DNA of 64,000 nt, taken from assembly GCF_011007365.1 (NCBI RefSeq), contig NZ_WFKM01000002.1, forward strand, positions 558,001 through 622,000. The letters run 5' to 3'. Positions 9,738 to 17,829 of this stretch are shown piece by piece. The number at the start of each line of letters is the position of its first letter. Positions within the stretch are counted from its first letter, which is position 1. The position numbers and the translations under genes are program-made. This DNA is from Sphingobacterium sp. xlx-96 (GTDB lineage: Bacteria; Bacteroidota; Bacteroidia; Sphingobacteriales; Sphingobacteriaceae). The notes beneath the pieces were generated by a model, which was not told the origin of the DNA, ran no database searches, and saw nothing but the letters and a program-made list of their open reading frames with translations.

Positions 9738-11984
9738 TTAAAAGCCTAAACGGTCATCTTCCAACTGTGGCTCCGACGAATATCCATCGTACTTGGAGTA
9801 TTCCGAACAATCCATCACACGCGTCATACCACCCGGAGGTTTTGGAAAATCCATCTTTGTATAATTTAACGACTTATCGCTATATACTTTCTTCATAAAA
9901 AGACCGAACACCGGAAGCGCCGCAGCCGCTCCCTGACCATACTGCATACTACTGAAACTGATCCCTCTATCCTCCGCTCCGGTCCATACACCAGCCACCA
10001 ATTGCGGAGTAAAACCAATAAACCAAGCATCTGAATTATCATTCGTCGTACCTGTTTTCCCACCCATAGGAATGGTCAATCCTCCATAATCTGCACGTCG
10101 TACGCGCGAACCGGTTCCGCCATCGACTACGCCTCTCAACATATCGACCATAATATATGCTGACTCGCTATTCAACGCCTTTACGACCTTCGGTGTACGC
10201 TCATAAATAGGCGTTCCGTTCTTATCCTCAATACGTAATATCATAGTCGGTTCGATCCATGTACCATGATTCACAAATGAAGAATATGCGCCCACCATAT
10301 CATATACCGATGCCTCATATGCGCCCAGCGCAATCGAAGGATAATTTGGCACATTGGAAGTAATCCCCATTTTATGTGTTAGATCGGCAACACTCGCGGC
10401 CCCTACTTCGTTTATGACAAAAGCCGTAGCAAAGTTCTGCGAATACTTAATTGCATTCTTCAGCGTAATAGGATCCCCTCCTTGTACGGTACCACGAGGC
10501 GTCCAGTCACCATAGGTCTGTTGGTGATTAGGAACAGTGTAACAGGGCGAATATCCATTATCTATGGCGACTGCATAGGTAAAAGGCTTAGCCGTAGATC
10601 CAACCTGCCTAACTCCCATTTTTACCTGATCATATTTATAGTGTTCAAAATTAATACCTCCTACCCATGCTTTAATATGTCCGGTCATCGGATCCATAGC
10701 CATCATGGAATTGCGCAACATCAGCTTATTGTATTTAATAGAGTCCATGGGTGTCATCACAGTATCTACCGATCCTTTCCACGTGAATATACTCATCGAA
10801 ACTTTTGTATTAAACGCTTTTTTGATCTCTTCAGCTGAAGCGCCGTTTTCCTTCAGTTCACGGTAGCGGTCAGAACGTCTCATCCCCGTCTCCAATAGTT
10901 TTGCTCTATCTCCGGAAAAGGCATTTCTATTACGCCATTGTTTATCAAACTCACGCTGTAGCTTCTGCATCCACTCCTTTTGCGCAGCTTCAGCATACTC
11001 CTGCATCTTATAGTTCAGCGGCGTATAAATACGTAGACCGTCTCTATCCAAATCGTAGGGAGTTCCATCCGCTTTGGTGATGGAGAGTCGTTGAAACTCT
11101 TTTTTTATTTCATCCTTCAGTACAGATCTAAAATAAGGGGCTAAACCTTCACCATAACTAGAAATATTAATATCCAATTCTAAGGGTTTATTTTTTGCCT
11201 CCTCTAACTCTACATCTGTCAAGAAACTTTCCCCATGCATATTAATCAAGACCTGATTACGACGGGTCAATGCCCTATCCTTATTTCTGATGGGCGAGTA
11301 CATACTCGGCCCCTTCAACATACCAACCAACAGAGCCGCTTGTTCAGCCGTAAGCTTATCCGGTGTAGTATTGAAAAAAGTACGCGCTCCTGATTTTATA
11401 CCAAAGGTATTTTTATAGCCAAAATCCACCGTATTGAAGTACATCATGATAATTTCCTCCTTGGTGTAATTCCGCTCTAGACGCACTGCTGTAATCCATT
11501 CCTGAAATTTCTGCATGATACGCTTAATTGTACCCCGCTCGCGACGCTCTGCAAACAGGTTCAGTGCCAACTGCTGTGTTATCGTACTTCCGCCTTGCTT
11601 GTCCCGTAATACAACCGTATGAAAAATCGTCGTAAGGGTCCTGAAATAATCTATTCCAGAGTGTGCATAAAACCGCTTGTCTTCTGTAGAGATTAATGCA
11701 TGAACTAGATGGGGAGATAATTCACTGTACTTTACGTTTGACCTATTTTGCAGATAGTATGTACCTAAAACTTTATTGTCATCTGTCAAAATTTCTGATG
11801 CCAAATTACTCCTTGGGTTCTCTAAGTCCTCGAACGACGGAAGCTGTCCAAATAATCCAACACGTACACCGACCAAAAACAAACATACAAAGGCTATAAG
11901 ACCAATTAAAATCTGCCAGAATGTACGTGTATATTTACTTATTTCCTCGGGTGTCAGTTTAGTGTTTTTCGATTCTCTCTTCAT
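9738..11984 (-). CDS. Class A penicillin-binding protein (PBP1A type, transglycosylase/transpeptidase)
   Basis: This bifunctional enzyme polymerises and cross-links peptidoglycan at the periplasmic face. The 748 residues contain an N-terminal membrane anchor (about 22-46). The GT51 glycosyltransferase follows, with STEDKRFYAHSG (catalytic Glu101) and GGSTITQQLALNLF (131-144). The transpeptidase has the S-x-x-K motif at Ser463 (GSTAKPF), then SQN, then KTGTT. The C-terminus is short. The gene starts 17 bp after the stop of the upstream sprE-like gene, so the two are co-transcribed. This links wall synthesis with an outer-membrane secretion/gliding factor. Usual symbols are mrcA or ponA; I leave the symbol open. 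Confidence 0.95.
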   Translation of the reverse strand: MKRESKNTKLTPEEISKYTRTFWQILIGLIAFVCLFLVGVRVGLFGQLPSFEDLENPRSNLASEILTDDNKVLGTYYLQNRSNVKYSELSPHLVHALISTEDKRFYAHSGIDYFRTLTTIFHTVVLRDKQGGSTITQQLALNLFAERRERGTIKRIMQKFQEWITAVRLERNYTKEEIIMMYFNTVDFGYKNTFGIKSGARTFFNTTPDKLTAEQAALLVGMLKGPSMYSPIRNKDRALTRRNQVLINMHGESFLTDVELEEAKNKPLELDINISSYGEGLAPYFRSVLKDEIKKEFQRLSITKADGTPYDLDRDGLRIYTPLNYKMQEYAEAAQKEWMQKLQREFDKQWRNRNAFSGDRAKLLETGMRRSDRYRELKENGASAEEIKKAFNTKVSMSIFTWKGSVDTVMTPMDSIKYNKLMLRNSMMAMDPMTGHIKAWVGGINFEHYKYDQVKMGVRQVGSTAKPFTYAVAIDNGYSPCYTVPNHQQTYGDWTPRGTVQGGDPITLKNAIKYSQNFATAFVINEVGAASVADLTHKMGITSNVPNYPSIALGAYEASVYDMVGAYSSFVNHGTWIEPTMILRIEDKNGTPIYERTPKVVKALNSESAYIMVDMLRGVVDGGTGSRVRRADYGGLTIPMGGKTGTTNDNSDAWFIGFTPQLVAGVWTGAEDRGISFSSMQYGQGAAAALPVFGLFMKKVYSDKSLNYTKMDFPKPPGGMTRVMDCSEYSKYDGYSSEPQLEDDRLGF

Positions 11985-12000
11985 CCTTTAAAAATATCCG

Positions 12001-15000
12001 CTATTGTTCTATATAATTTTGATGATACTTCTTGATCTCGACCCCATCTGTTAACGATGGGATAGACTGTTTTGTGATGACAAAGGTATTATAAATTTCC
12101 GCTGGTACTTTCATTATTTCTAGCATAAGTGGCAATAACCTTGACTCATAAACTTTTACTTCTTCAAAAGACTTAAATGGACCAATAAAGATTAATTGGT
12201 TTTCTCCATTTACTACCTTTAACTGATGATTAATAGGTGTATTATGATACCGAGTTCGATTAAATTGTCCTATCCCATAACGGCTTGGAGCCATATTCAC
12301 TTTGGAATCCATGACATTTACCGTAAAATAATACTCTGCCGTATCAGGGAACAGCTTTTTATCCCTATAGTCATTTGGACCAAAATCAATCTTTGAGTTT
12401 CCAATCTTGATGTCAGCGACTCCAACAACAACATCATTATTCAATTTATTATTTACACCAACGTTATCGGTACCCTTTACATCTGCAAGCGCAGCCCGCT
12501 TTAATTCTTCCTCTTTTATCGCTTCAACCTTAGCCACGACAATTTCCTTCTTCGGTTCTTCTTTTACCTTTTCTTCCACCTTGGCTACCACAACCTCTTT
12601 CTTGGGTTCTTCCTTGACAGCCTCTTTAATCTTAGCCACTACAACCTCTTTCTTGGGTTCTTCCTTGACAGCCTCTTTAATCTTAGCCACTACAACCTCT
12701 TTTTTAGGCTCTTCTTTCGGCTTAGGTAATTCCTTAACAATTGCCGTACCACTTCTATAGTCACCATCGATATCAAGACTAGGCCAAGCCGTCATATCGG
12801 GCTCATCAACAAATGCAATACGCGACTTGTCGATATCCTGAAGGGCATTCACCCGGTGTACAAAATACTGCGGGTTTTGAGCCATAAAAGCTAGATTTTC
12901 TTTGGCTAATGGAACGACCAAACTGTCTTGTGGATAACGCTCAATGATCCCCTCTAAAGTCGTCGTAAAATCTTCGATTCTCCCTACTCGTCCAATAGCT
13001 AACGCCCGTAGGTATTCGACCTGGGCAACCAATGCCGTATTTTCAAATCTTTCTTTTAGATCAATATCTGCTTCACGAATTACAGCTGCATGATCTCCAT
13101 TTGCATACAAGTCAAATAGTTTCTCAAAAACGCGGTCAAGAATATTCTTATCTCGTCTAATCTTATCCATGTAGGATGGATCTTGAGCAACTTTAGCATG
13201 GAGTGAACCCGGAAAAAGAGCTATCAGTTTATCGAAATTATCCTGCGATTTGGCCTTATCGATTCCATCGTACATTCTATACAAAGAGTAATAGATCTCG
13301 GCTCCTGCTTCCGTATTTGGGTAACGCCTCAAGAACTCCTCATAGACTTTTATTGCATCTTTATTATCTTGTGTATAATCCCTGTAAATATTACCGATGA
13401 CTATTAGCTTGTCATGTACGATTTTATGACTCGCCTCATACGCTTCCTTTTCTTTTGGAATATCTTTACTGTAGCGTTCCTTTGCTGATGCAATAAATTG
13501 CATCTCGTCCAAGACCTCTTCTTTCCCGACAGAATCTGTATCGATTACCGCTATTTTAGTTGTATTTTGTAAATCCCCCGTATTATCAGCATCATAGCGC
13601 CAATTGTCTTTTAACGGTCTACTGCCCCATCTACGTTTAAAGGCATTCTGCCCGACCAGCAATTCATCTGGATTACTAAAATAAAAAGTACGATCTGAGG
13701 CCTGTGTAATGTCTTGCGCTTGATTTTGATTGTAGGCCGCAAAGGCCGCATTTGTTATCGATTCTCCCTTAGCTTTCTTTTTCCCTTTCTTTGCCAGCTC
13801 TTTTTGTCTTTCAATCTCTTTTTTCTTTAATGACAACTGTATCTGTGCATAAGAGTCCAGCGTAGCATCACGATCACTATCATTCAATGCAGCCAGCTGA
13901 AGCAGGGTATCTTGCCAGGCGACTTCCTGATATAAGGTCGTTATCTCATCCATATACCCCAATTTGCGTCGCACCTTATTTACATCGGTATAATCTGCCG
14001 GCAAAAGCATTGCAACAGAATCAAAATAACGCTGCGCATTAAAATAACGTTGTTGATCAAAATAATGTTCAGCAAGACGCAAATACGTCTCTGTAGATTG
14101 ATATTCGCTGCGTTTAGGTTGCAACAGGGATTTTTTAAAATAAGTTAACGCCTCCTCATCCTCTCCAGCCCCGTAATAGATATCGCCTATTTGGTAAAGA
14201 ATCTGATCTTGATAACCATCATTTTTCCCCTCTTTCAACATACGTTTGAGCGGCTTCACCCGCTCGGCAGTAGTAAGCCCCCTATCTCCCTCCAAAAATG
14301 CGGCTTGCAAACTAGCCTCAAAAGCCATATCAAAAGGTACATTACTTTTTGCGATTTTATCAAAATAAGTGAATGCCTGTTCCTTCTGTCCATTATCCTT
14401 ATACAGCTGAGCCAATAAAAAAGTCCACCGTCTATTATCCAATGTATTGGAGTTCGACTCTAAAGCATATTCTAAATAAGGAATGGCGGTCTGTTCCGCT
14501 CCGGTACGGATATGATAATTAGCGGCAGCGGCGTTCACAAATGTCCGGCTCTTCTTCTCTTCGTCTAATGTAATAAACGACGAATCCAAAGCCATTTTTG
14601 CTGCCTCCTGTTTTCCAATCTGCAAAAGAGCCCGTGATTTCCACGCATAGGCCAGCGGCAAATATTGCTTTTGCTCCTCAGAGGCCGTACGAAGTAACTG
14701 ATTAAAGAACTCGATTGATGTGTGGTAAGCTCCTTTATAGTAATTCGCCTTTCCAATCAAAAGATAAGCCTCATTAACATACTTGCTTTCCTGCTTATTA
14801 TTTACAATCTTGTAGGCTTTCTGGATCAGCGAGTCCATCAATTTATGGGGTTCGCCATCGCCATGGGGTTCATCAAAAACAGATTGACGAACTTGGTAAT
14901 TCTTCTTAGCTCCGTGAAAGATACTTTCCCTTTCATTGTCCAACATCAGGTTGGAGTTATAAAGAATATTATACTTCGTTGTAAAATTCTGTCTAAAATT

Positions 15001-15156
15001 ATATTCTTTTTCTTCTGCTGTGCCATTGACTTTATCAAAGGCCCTATTTTTATTTTTTGCACTCTTGCAGGAAAACAACAATACAAAACAAAAAAGAACC
15101 AAACCAAATCCTGGCAATATACAACGTAAGGCAGATCTCGAAATTAAAACTAACAT
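12001..15156 (-). CDS. sprE: TPR-repeat lipoprotein, SprE/PorW type (type IX secretion / gliding)
   Basis: The 1051-residue product resembles SprE/PorW, a TPR lipoprotein needed for type IX secretion and gliding in Bacteroidota. It has a hydrophobic leader with lipobox ending LLFSC (Cys30). TPR-like helices run from about 60 to 790, with typical text such as YNILYNSNLMLDNERE near the start. Before the C-terminus lies a low-complexity stretch of four tandem copies of a 17-residue unit (EEPKKEVVVAKIKEAVK and variants). The last 110 residues (YYFTVNVMD..., LIFIGPFKSFEEVKVYESRL) look like a SPOR/ferredoxin-fold domain; this is inference. A promoter element lies at 15212-15219. The class A PBP gene follows directly. 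The family call is good; the exact symbol is less certain. Confidence 0.75.
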   Translation of the reverse strand: MLVLISRSALRCILPGFGLVLFCFVLLFSCKSAKNKNRAFDKVNGTAEEKEYNFRQNFTTKYNILYNSNLMLDNERESIFHGAKKNYQVRQSVFDEPHGDGEPHKLMDSLIQKAYKIVNNKQESKYVNEAYLLIGKANYYKGAYHTSIEFFNQLLRTASEEQKQYLPLAYAWKSRALLQIGKQEAAKMALDSSFITLDEEKKSRTFVNAAAANYHIRTGAEQTAIPYLEYALESNSNTLDNRRWTFLLAQLYKDNGQKEQAFTYFDKIAKSNVPFDMAFEASLQAAFLEGDRGLTTAERVKPLKRMLKEGKNDGYQDQILYQIGDIYYGAGEDEEALTYFKKSLLQPKRSEYQSTETYLRLAEHYFDQQRYFNAQRYFDSVAMLLPADYTDVNKVRRKLGYMDEITTLYQEVAWQDTLLQLAALNDSDRDATLDSYAQIQLSLKKKEIERQKELAKKGKKKAKGESITNAAFAAYNQNQAQDITQASDRTFYFSNPDELLVGQNAFKRRWGSRPLKDNWRYDADNTGDLQNTTKIAVIDTDSVGKEEVLDEMQFIASAKERYSKDIPKEKEAYEASHKIVHDKLIVIGNIYRDYTQDNKDAIKVYEEFLRRYPNTEAGAEIYYSLYRMYDGIDKAKSQDNFDKLIALFPGSLHAKVAQDPSYMDKIRRDKNILDRVFEKLFDLYANGDHAAVIREADIDLKERFENTALVAQVEYLRALAIGRVGRIEDFTTTLEGIIERYPQDSLVVPLAKENLAFMAQNPQYFVHRVNALQDIDKSRIAFVDEPDMTAWPSLDIDGDYRSGTAIVKELPKPKEEPKKEVVVAKIKEAVKEEPKKEVVVAKIKEAVKEEPKKEVVVAKVEEKVKEEPKKEIVVAKVEAIKEEELKRAALADVKGTDNVGVNNKLNNDVVVGVADIKIGNSKIDFGPNDYRDKKLFPDTAEYYFTVNVMDSKVNMAPSRYGIGQFNRTRYHNTPINHQLKVVNGENQLIFIGPFKSFEEVKVYESRLLPLMLEIMKVPAEIYNTFVITKQSIPSLTDGVEIKKYHQNYIEQ
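12545..12720 (-). repeat. 51-bp in-frame tandem repeats in the sprE-like gene
   Basis: Units at 12596-12646 and 12647-12697 are identical 51-bp repeats. Diverged copies flank them at 12545-12595 and from 12698. They encode the 17-residue Lys/Glu/Val-rich unit EEPKKEVVVAKIKEAVK. Because the length is a multiple of three, copy-number change would keep the frame. Confidence 0.9.
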
Positions 15157-15211
15157 TCTATAAACCTATGTATTAAGGTAATTGGATTTACACACTTCCC
15201 CCCAAACAATA

Positions 15212-15219
15212 CAAAAGTA
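15212..15219 (-). promoter_or_regulatory. TAnnTTTG promoter element for the sprE-like/PBP operon
   Basis: CAAAAGTA on the plus strand reads TACTTTTG leftward, an exact TAnnTTTG match 55 bp before the sprE-like start. No clear TTTG element lies about 20 bp further upstream, so this rests on one box only. Confidence 0.45.
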
Positions 15220-15305
15220 TTAATTATTACAGCATTATCTGCTGTTAAAAAACACTAATTTCAAGTAATTCTAGGTTTTTAGAAAAAAAAACAAAAAAAC
15301 CGAAG

Positions 15306-15785
15306 CTATCCTTTCTGTATCAAACACACCGCATAAGCTACAACTCCCTCTCCACGTCCTATAAATCCCATAGTCTCGTTGGTGGTTGCCTTGATTGATA
15401 TATCATCGATTTCTAGTCCAGCCGCTTCTGCTATCTTCTCTTTCATCGCCCCAATGTAAGGTTTGATCTTAGGTGCCTCCAGACAAAGCATACCATCGAT
15501 ATTACCTAAAGACCAACCCTTTTCCTGAATTAAACGTACGCACTCCTTGAGTAATAGCAAACTGCTTATTCCTTTCCATCGCTCATCTGTATTTGGAAAA
15601 TGATAGCCGATATCTTCTAGATTTGCCGCTCCCAGAATTGCATCACAAATAGCATGCACCAACACATCGGCATCGGAATGCCCAAATGCACCCGCATGAT
15701 GATCCAACAACACACCTCCAATTACAAATGGATGCCCCTCTTTTATTTGATGCACATCAAATCCAAAACCTACCTTTATCTTCAT
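15306..15785 (-). CDS. ispF: 2-C-methyl-D-erythritol 2,4-cyclodiphosphate synthase
   Basis: IspF converts CDP-methylerythritol 2-phosphate to the cyclic diphosphate with release of CMP in the MEP isoprenoid pathway, acting as a cytoplasmic trimer. The 159-residue protein has the metal-binding motif GFDVHQ at residues 7-12, the following HSDADVLVHAICDAILGAA, and the C-terminal KATTNETMGFIGRGEGV. I placed the start at the ATG giving MKIKVGFGFDVH; a GTG three codons upstream (15794) is open but less likely. The length is normal. It sits alone upstream of the sprE-like gene and is separated from it by 149 bp that contain a promoter element. Confidence 0.96.
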   Translation of the reverse strand: MKIKVGFGFDVHQIKEGHPFVIGGVLLDHHAGAFGHSDADVLVHAICDAILGAANLEDIGYHFPNTDERWKGISSLLLLKECVRLIQEKGWSLGNIDGMLCLEAPKIKPYIGAMKEKIAEAAGLEIDDISIKATTNETMGFIGRGEGVVAYAVCLIQKG

Positions 15786-16158
15786 GTTTAACACAATTAT
15801 CGTTTAAAAACACCTAAATTAAGGCATATTTTGCACATTGCCTAATACAACGACTATGCATAAAAAGTAAGAAATATGCCTTTTAACATTTTTTAATACA
15901 AATACCAAAAGGTTACTAGGTGATTTTATAAACTAAAGCATACCATATCTCTTAAATTATTTATATTTTTGGGAGTTAATTTAATGGACAACTGATTATT
16001 CATATAAAATATTCATGTAGCATTGACTGTACAAACACGAATAACCGAAACGCAGCATGCGCACTAGACATAAACGTGCATAATATACCTTGGATATTCT
16101 ATATGGCCATTAGAATTCAAACCGAGCTTACGAGCTCATCGAAGATAATTATTTACAT
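15786..16158. other. Divergent intergenic region between ispF and gldJ
   Basis: No gene is visible. It contains TATTTTTG at 15964-15971, an exact TAnnTTTG match in the gldJ direction that would give a leader of roughly 180 nt. It also contains a 24-bp palindromic repeat copy at 16118-16141. The rest is AT-rich. Confidence 0.5.
16118..16141. repeat. Copy of a dispersed palindromic repeat
   Basis: This 24-bp sequence contains GAGCTTACGAGCTC. It matches the reverse complement of 20172-20195 at 21 of 24 positions. Both copies are intergenic and contain a GAGCT/AGCTC hairpin. Confidence 0.5.
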
Positions 16159-17664
16159 ATGAACTATTTGAGATTTGTCATTACATCTGCTGTTCTAGTC
16201 GTAGCATCATCCGTGCTGATGACTTCCTGCAAAAGTAAAAGCCGCCGTGGAGATGTATCCGATAAGACAGGGGTAAGATATAACGACCCTTATAATGGAG
16301 GACTGCAAATTAACCGAAAGATCAAAGAGAGCCCGGGACCTGGACTCATTGGAATCGAAGGCGGTAGTTTTGTGATGGGAGGAAGTCTGAATGAGGATCT
16401 AGGCTTTTCACATGACAACCTAAGAAGAAAAGTTACTGTTGCTTCTTTCTACATCGATGAGACCGAAGTATCCAATGCGGATTGGTTAGAATACCTACAG
16501 TGGATCGCTCAAAGTTACCCGCAAGATGGCAAACTCTATTACGATGCACTTCCAGATTCTTTGGTATGGCGCAATCCCCTATCCTATAATGAGCCTTATG
16601 TCAATTTCTATTTACGTCATCCTTCTTTCCAAGACTATCCAGTGGTAGGGGTAACTTGGGAACAAGCCAATGCGTATTGCCAATGGCGCACCGACCGCGT
16701 TAATGAAAACATATTACGCGAGCGAGGGATTTTAGTCGATTATAAAACTTTAAGCGAACAACAACAGCAGGTCGGACAGACCTATAATACAGATATGTAC
16801 CTAAATGGTCAATACCAAGGCGCAGGTATTGACGGTAAAAACATGCCTGCAGATAACAAAATAGGTGCACAAAAAGACGCTAAACGAACTGTACGAATGG
16901 AGGATGGCATCTTAAAACAGCCCTACAGACTCCCTACAGAAGCAGAATGGGAATATGCCGCTCTTGGTCTGATAGGTAACACCTACAATGGTAATATTGA
17001 GACCAGCAAGGCTTACCCATGGAACGGGTTAGGCGTTCGTGATGCCAGCAGAAAAAATCAAGGTAAAATGATGGCTAACTTCAAAATAACAAGTGGAAAC
17101 AATATGGGAGTCGCAGGTGATTTGAATGATGGAGGCGACATCACAGTTCCAGTAAAGAGCTATAAGCCTAACGATTTTGGACTGTATAATATGGCAGGAA
17201 ATGTCAACGAATGGGTCAGCGACGTATATCGCCAGCTTTCCTACGAGGACTTTGAAGATTTCAACCCTTTCCGTGGTCACGTCTTTATGGATAACCAATA
17301 CGAAAATGCGGAGACAAGGACGTTAGCCAAAGATAAATATGGCAGACCGATTAAAGTCCCTGCTAAAGCGGCAAGAAAACAAACTTGGGAAGAACTTCAG
17401 GCTTCTAAAGCCGGTGATCCAAACTCAACCTCATATGACTATGATGTACGAGGCTTTAAAGACGAGGAACAAAAAGCGCTATACGGTAAAACAACACTTG
17501 TCAATGATAAATCCCGTGTATTCAAAGGTGGCTCTTGGAATGACAGGGCATACTGGTTAAACCCAGCCACCCGTCGCTATATGCAGCAAAATGAATCTAA
17601 TGCAATGACGGGCTTCCGTTGTGCGATGACCATGGTAGGAAACGTATTCGGACCTGGAAGATAA
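16159..17664 (+). CDS. gldJ: Gliding motility / T9SS lipoprotein GldJ (SUMF1-like domain)
   Basis: GldJ is an outer-membrane-associated lipoprotein that supports the GldK/L/M/N type IX secretion and gliding machinery. The 501-residue protein has a lipoprotein signal ending LMTSC (Cys24). A formylglycine-generating-enzyme-like (SUMF1) domain fills most of the rest: IEGGSFVMGGS near 67-77, SFYIDETEVSNADWLEYLQW, YPVVGVTWEQANAYCQWRTDRVNE, PYRLPTEAEWEYAA, GLYNMAGNVNEWVSD and a closing FKGGSWNDRAYWLNP. The GVRYNDPYNGGLQ segment and the WRTDRVNE run resemble GldJ more than GldK. Such domains in Gld proteins are thought to be structural, not catalytic. It is transcribed alone and followed by a terminator. 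Confidence 0.82.
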   Translation: MNYLRFVITSAVLVVASSVLMTSCKSKSRRGDVSDKTGVRYNDPYNGGLQINRKIKESPGPGLIGIEGGSFVMGGSLNEDLGFSHDNLRRKVTVASFYIDETEVSNADWLEYLQWIAQSYPQDGKLYYDALPDSLVWRNPLSYNEPYVNFYLRHPSFQDYPVVGVTWEQANAYCQWRTDRVNENILRERGILVDYKTLSEQQQQVGQTYNTDMYLNGQYQGAGIDGKNMPADNKIGAQKDAKRTVRMEDGILKQPYRLPTEAEWEYAALGLIGNTYNGNIETSKAYPWNGLGVRDASRKNQGKMMANFKITSGNNMGVAGDLNDGGDITVPVKSYKPNDFGLYNMAGNVNEWVSDVYRQLSYEDFEDFNPFRGHVFMDNQYENAETRTLAKDKYGRPIKVPAKAARKQTWEELQASKAGDPNSTSYDYDVRGFKDEEQKALYGKTTLVNDKSRVFKGGSWNDRAYWLNPATRRYMQQNESNAMTGFRCAMTMVGNVFGPGR

Positions 17665-17699
17665 CAACAAGAGTACTTTATAACAACAAGAGTACTTTA
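17662..17699. repeat. 19-bp perfect tandem duplication at the gldJ stop codon
   Basis: The unit TAACAACAAGAGTACTTTA occurs at 17662-17680 and again at 17681-17699. The first copy begins with the gldJ stop codon TAA. Confidence 0.9.
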
Positions 17700-17703
17700 T
17701 ATT

Positions 17704-17740
17704 ATTTAGCCTCGAGCCAAAAACTTCGAGGCTAAATTAT
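17704..17740. terminator. Bidirectional terminator between gldJ and pnp
   Basis: A perfect 12-bp stem (ATTTAGCCTCGA at 17704-17715 with TCGAGGCTAAAT at 17726-17737) has A/T-rich flanks on both sides, so it can end gldJ transcription. Confidence 0.75.
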
Positions 17741-17779
17741 TTATAAGCATACCATACTCTTATCCGATTCTTCAGTATC

Positions 17780-17816
17780 ACAAAAAAGCCCAACCTATGC
17801 GGTCGGGCTTTTTATT
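17780..17816 (-). terminator. Rho-independent terminator after pnp
   Basis: A stem (AGCCCAACC with GGTCGGGCT, one mismatch) flanked by A and T runs lies just after the pnp stop. It can also function rightward. Confidence 0.75.
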
Positions 17817-17829
17817 TTCATCAGCTAGA

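Noticed and set aside
12407-12760. Rightward 117-residue frame rich in Thr/Ser/Phe opposite the sprE-like gene
   Set aside because: It is the antisense of the 51-bp repeats and only reflects their periodic composition.
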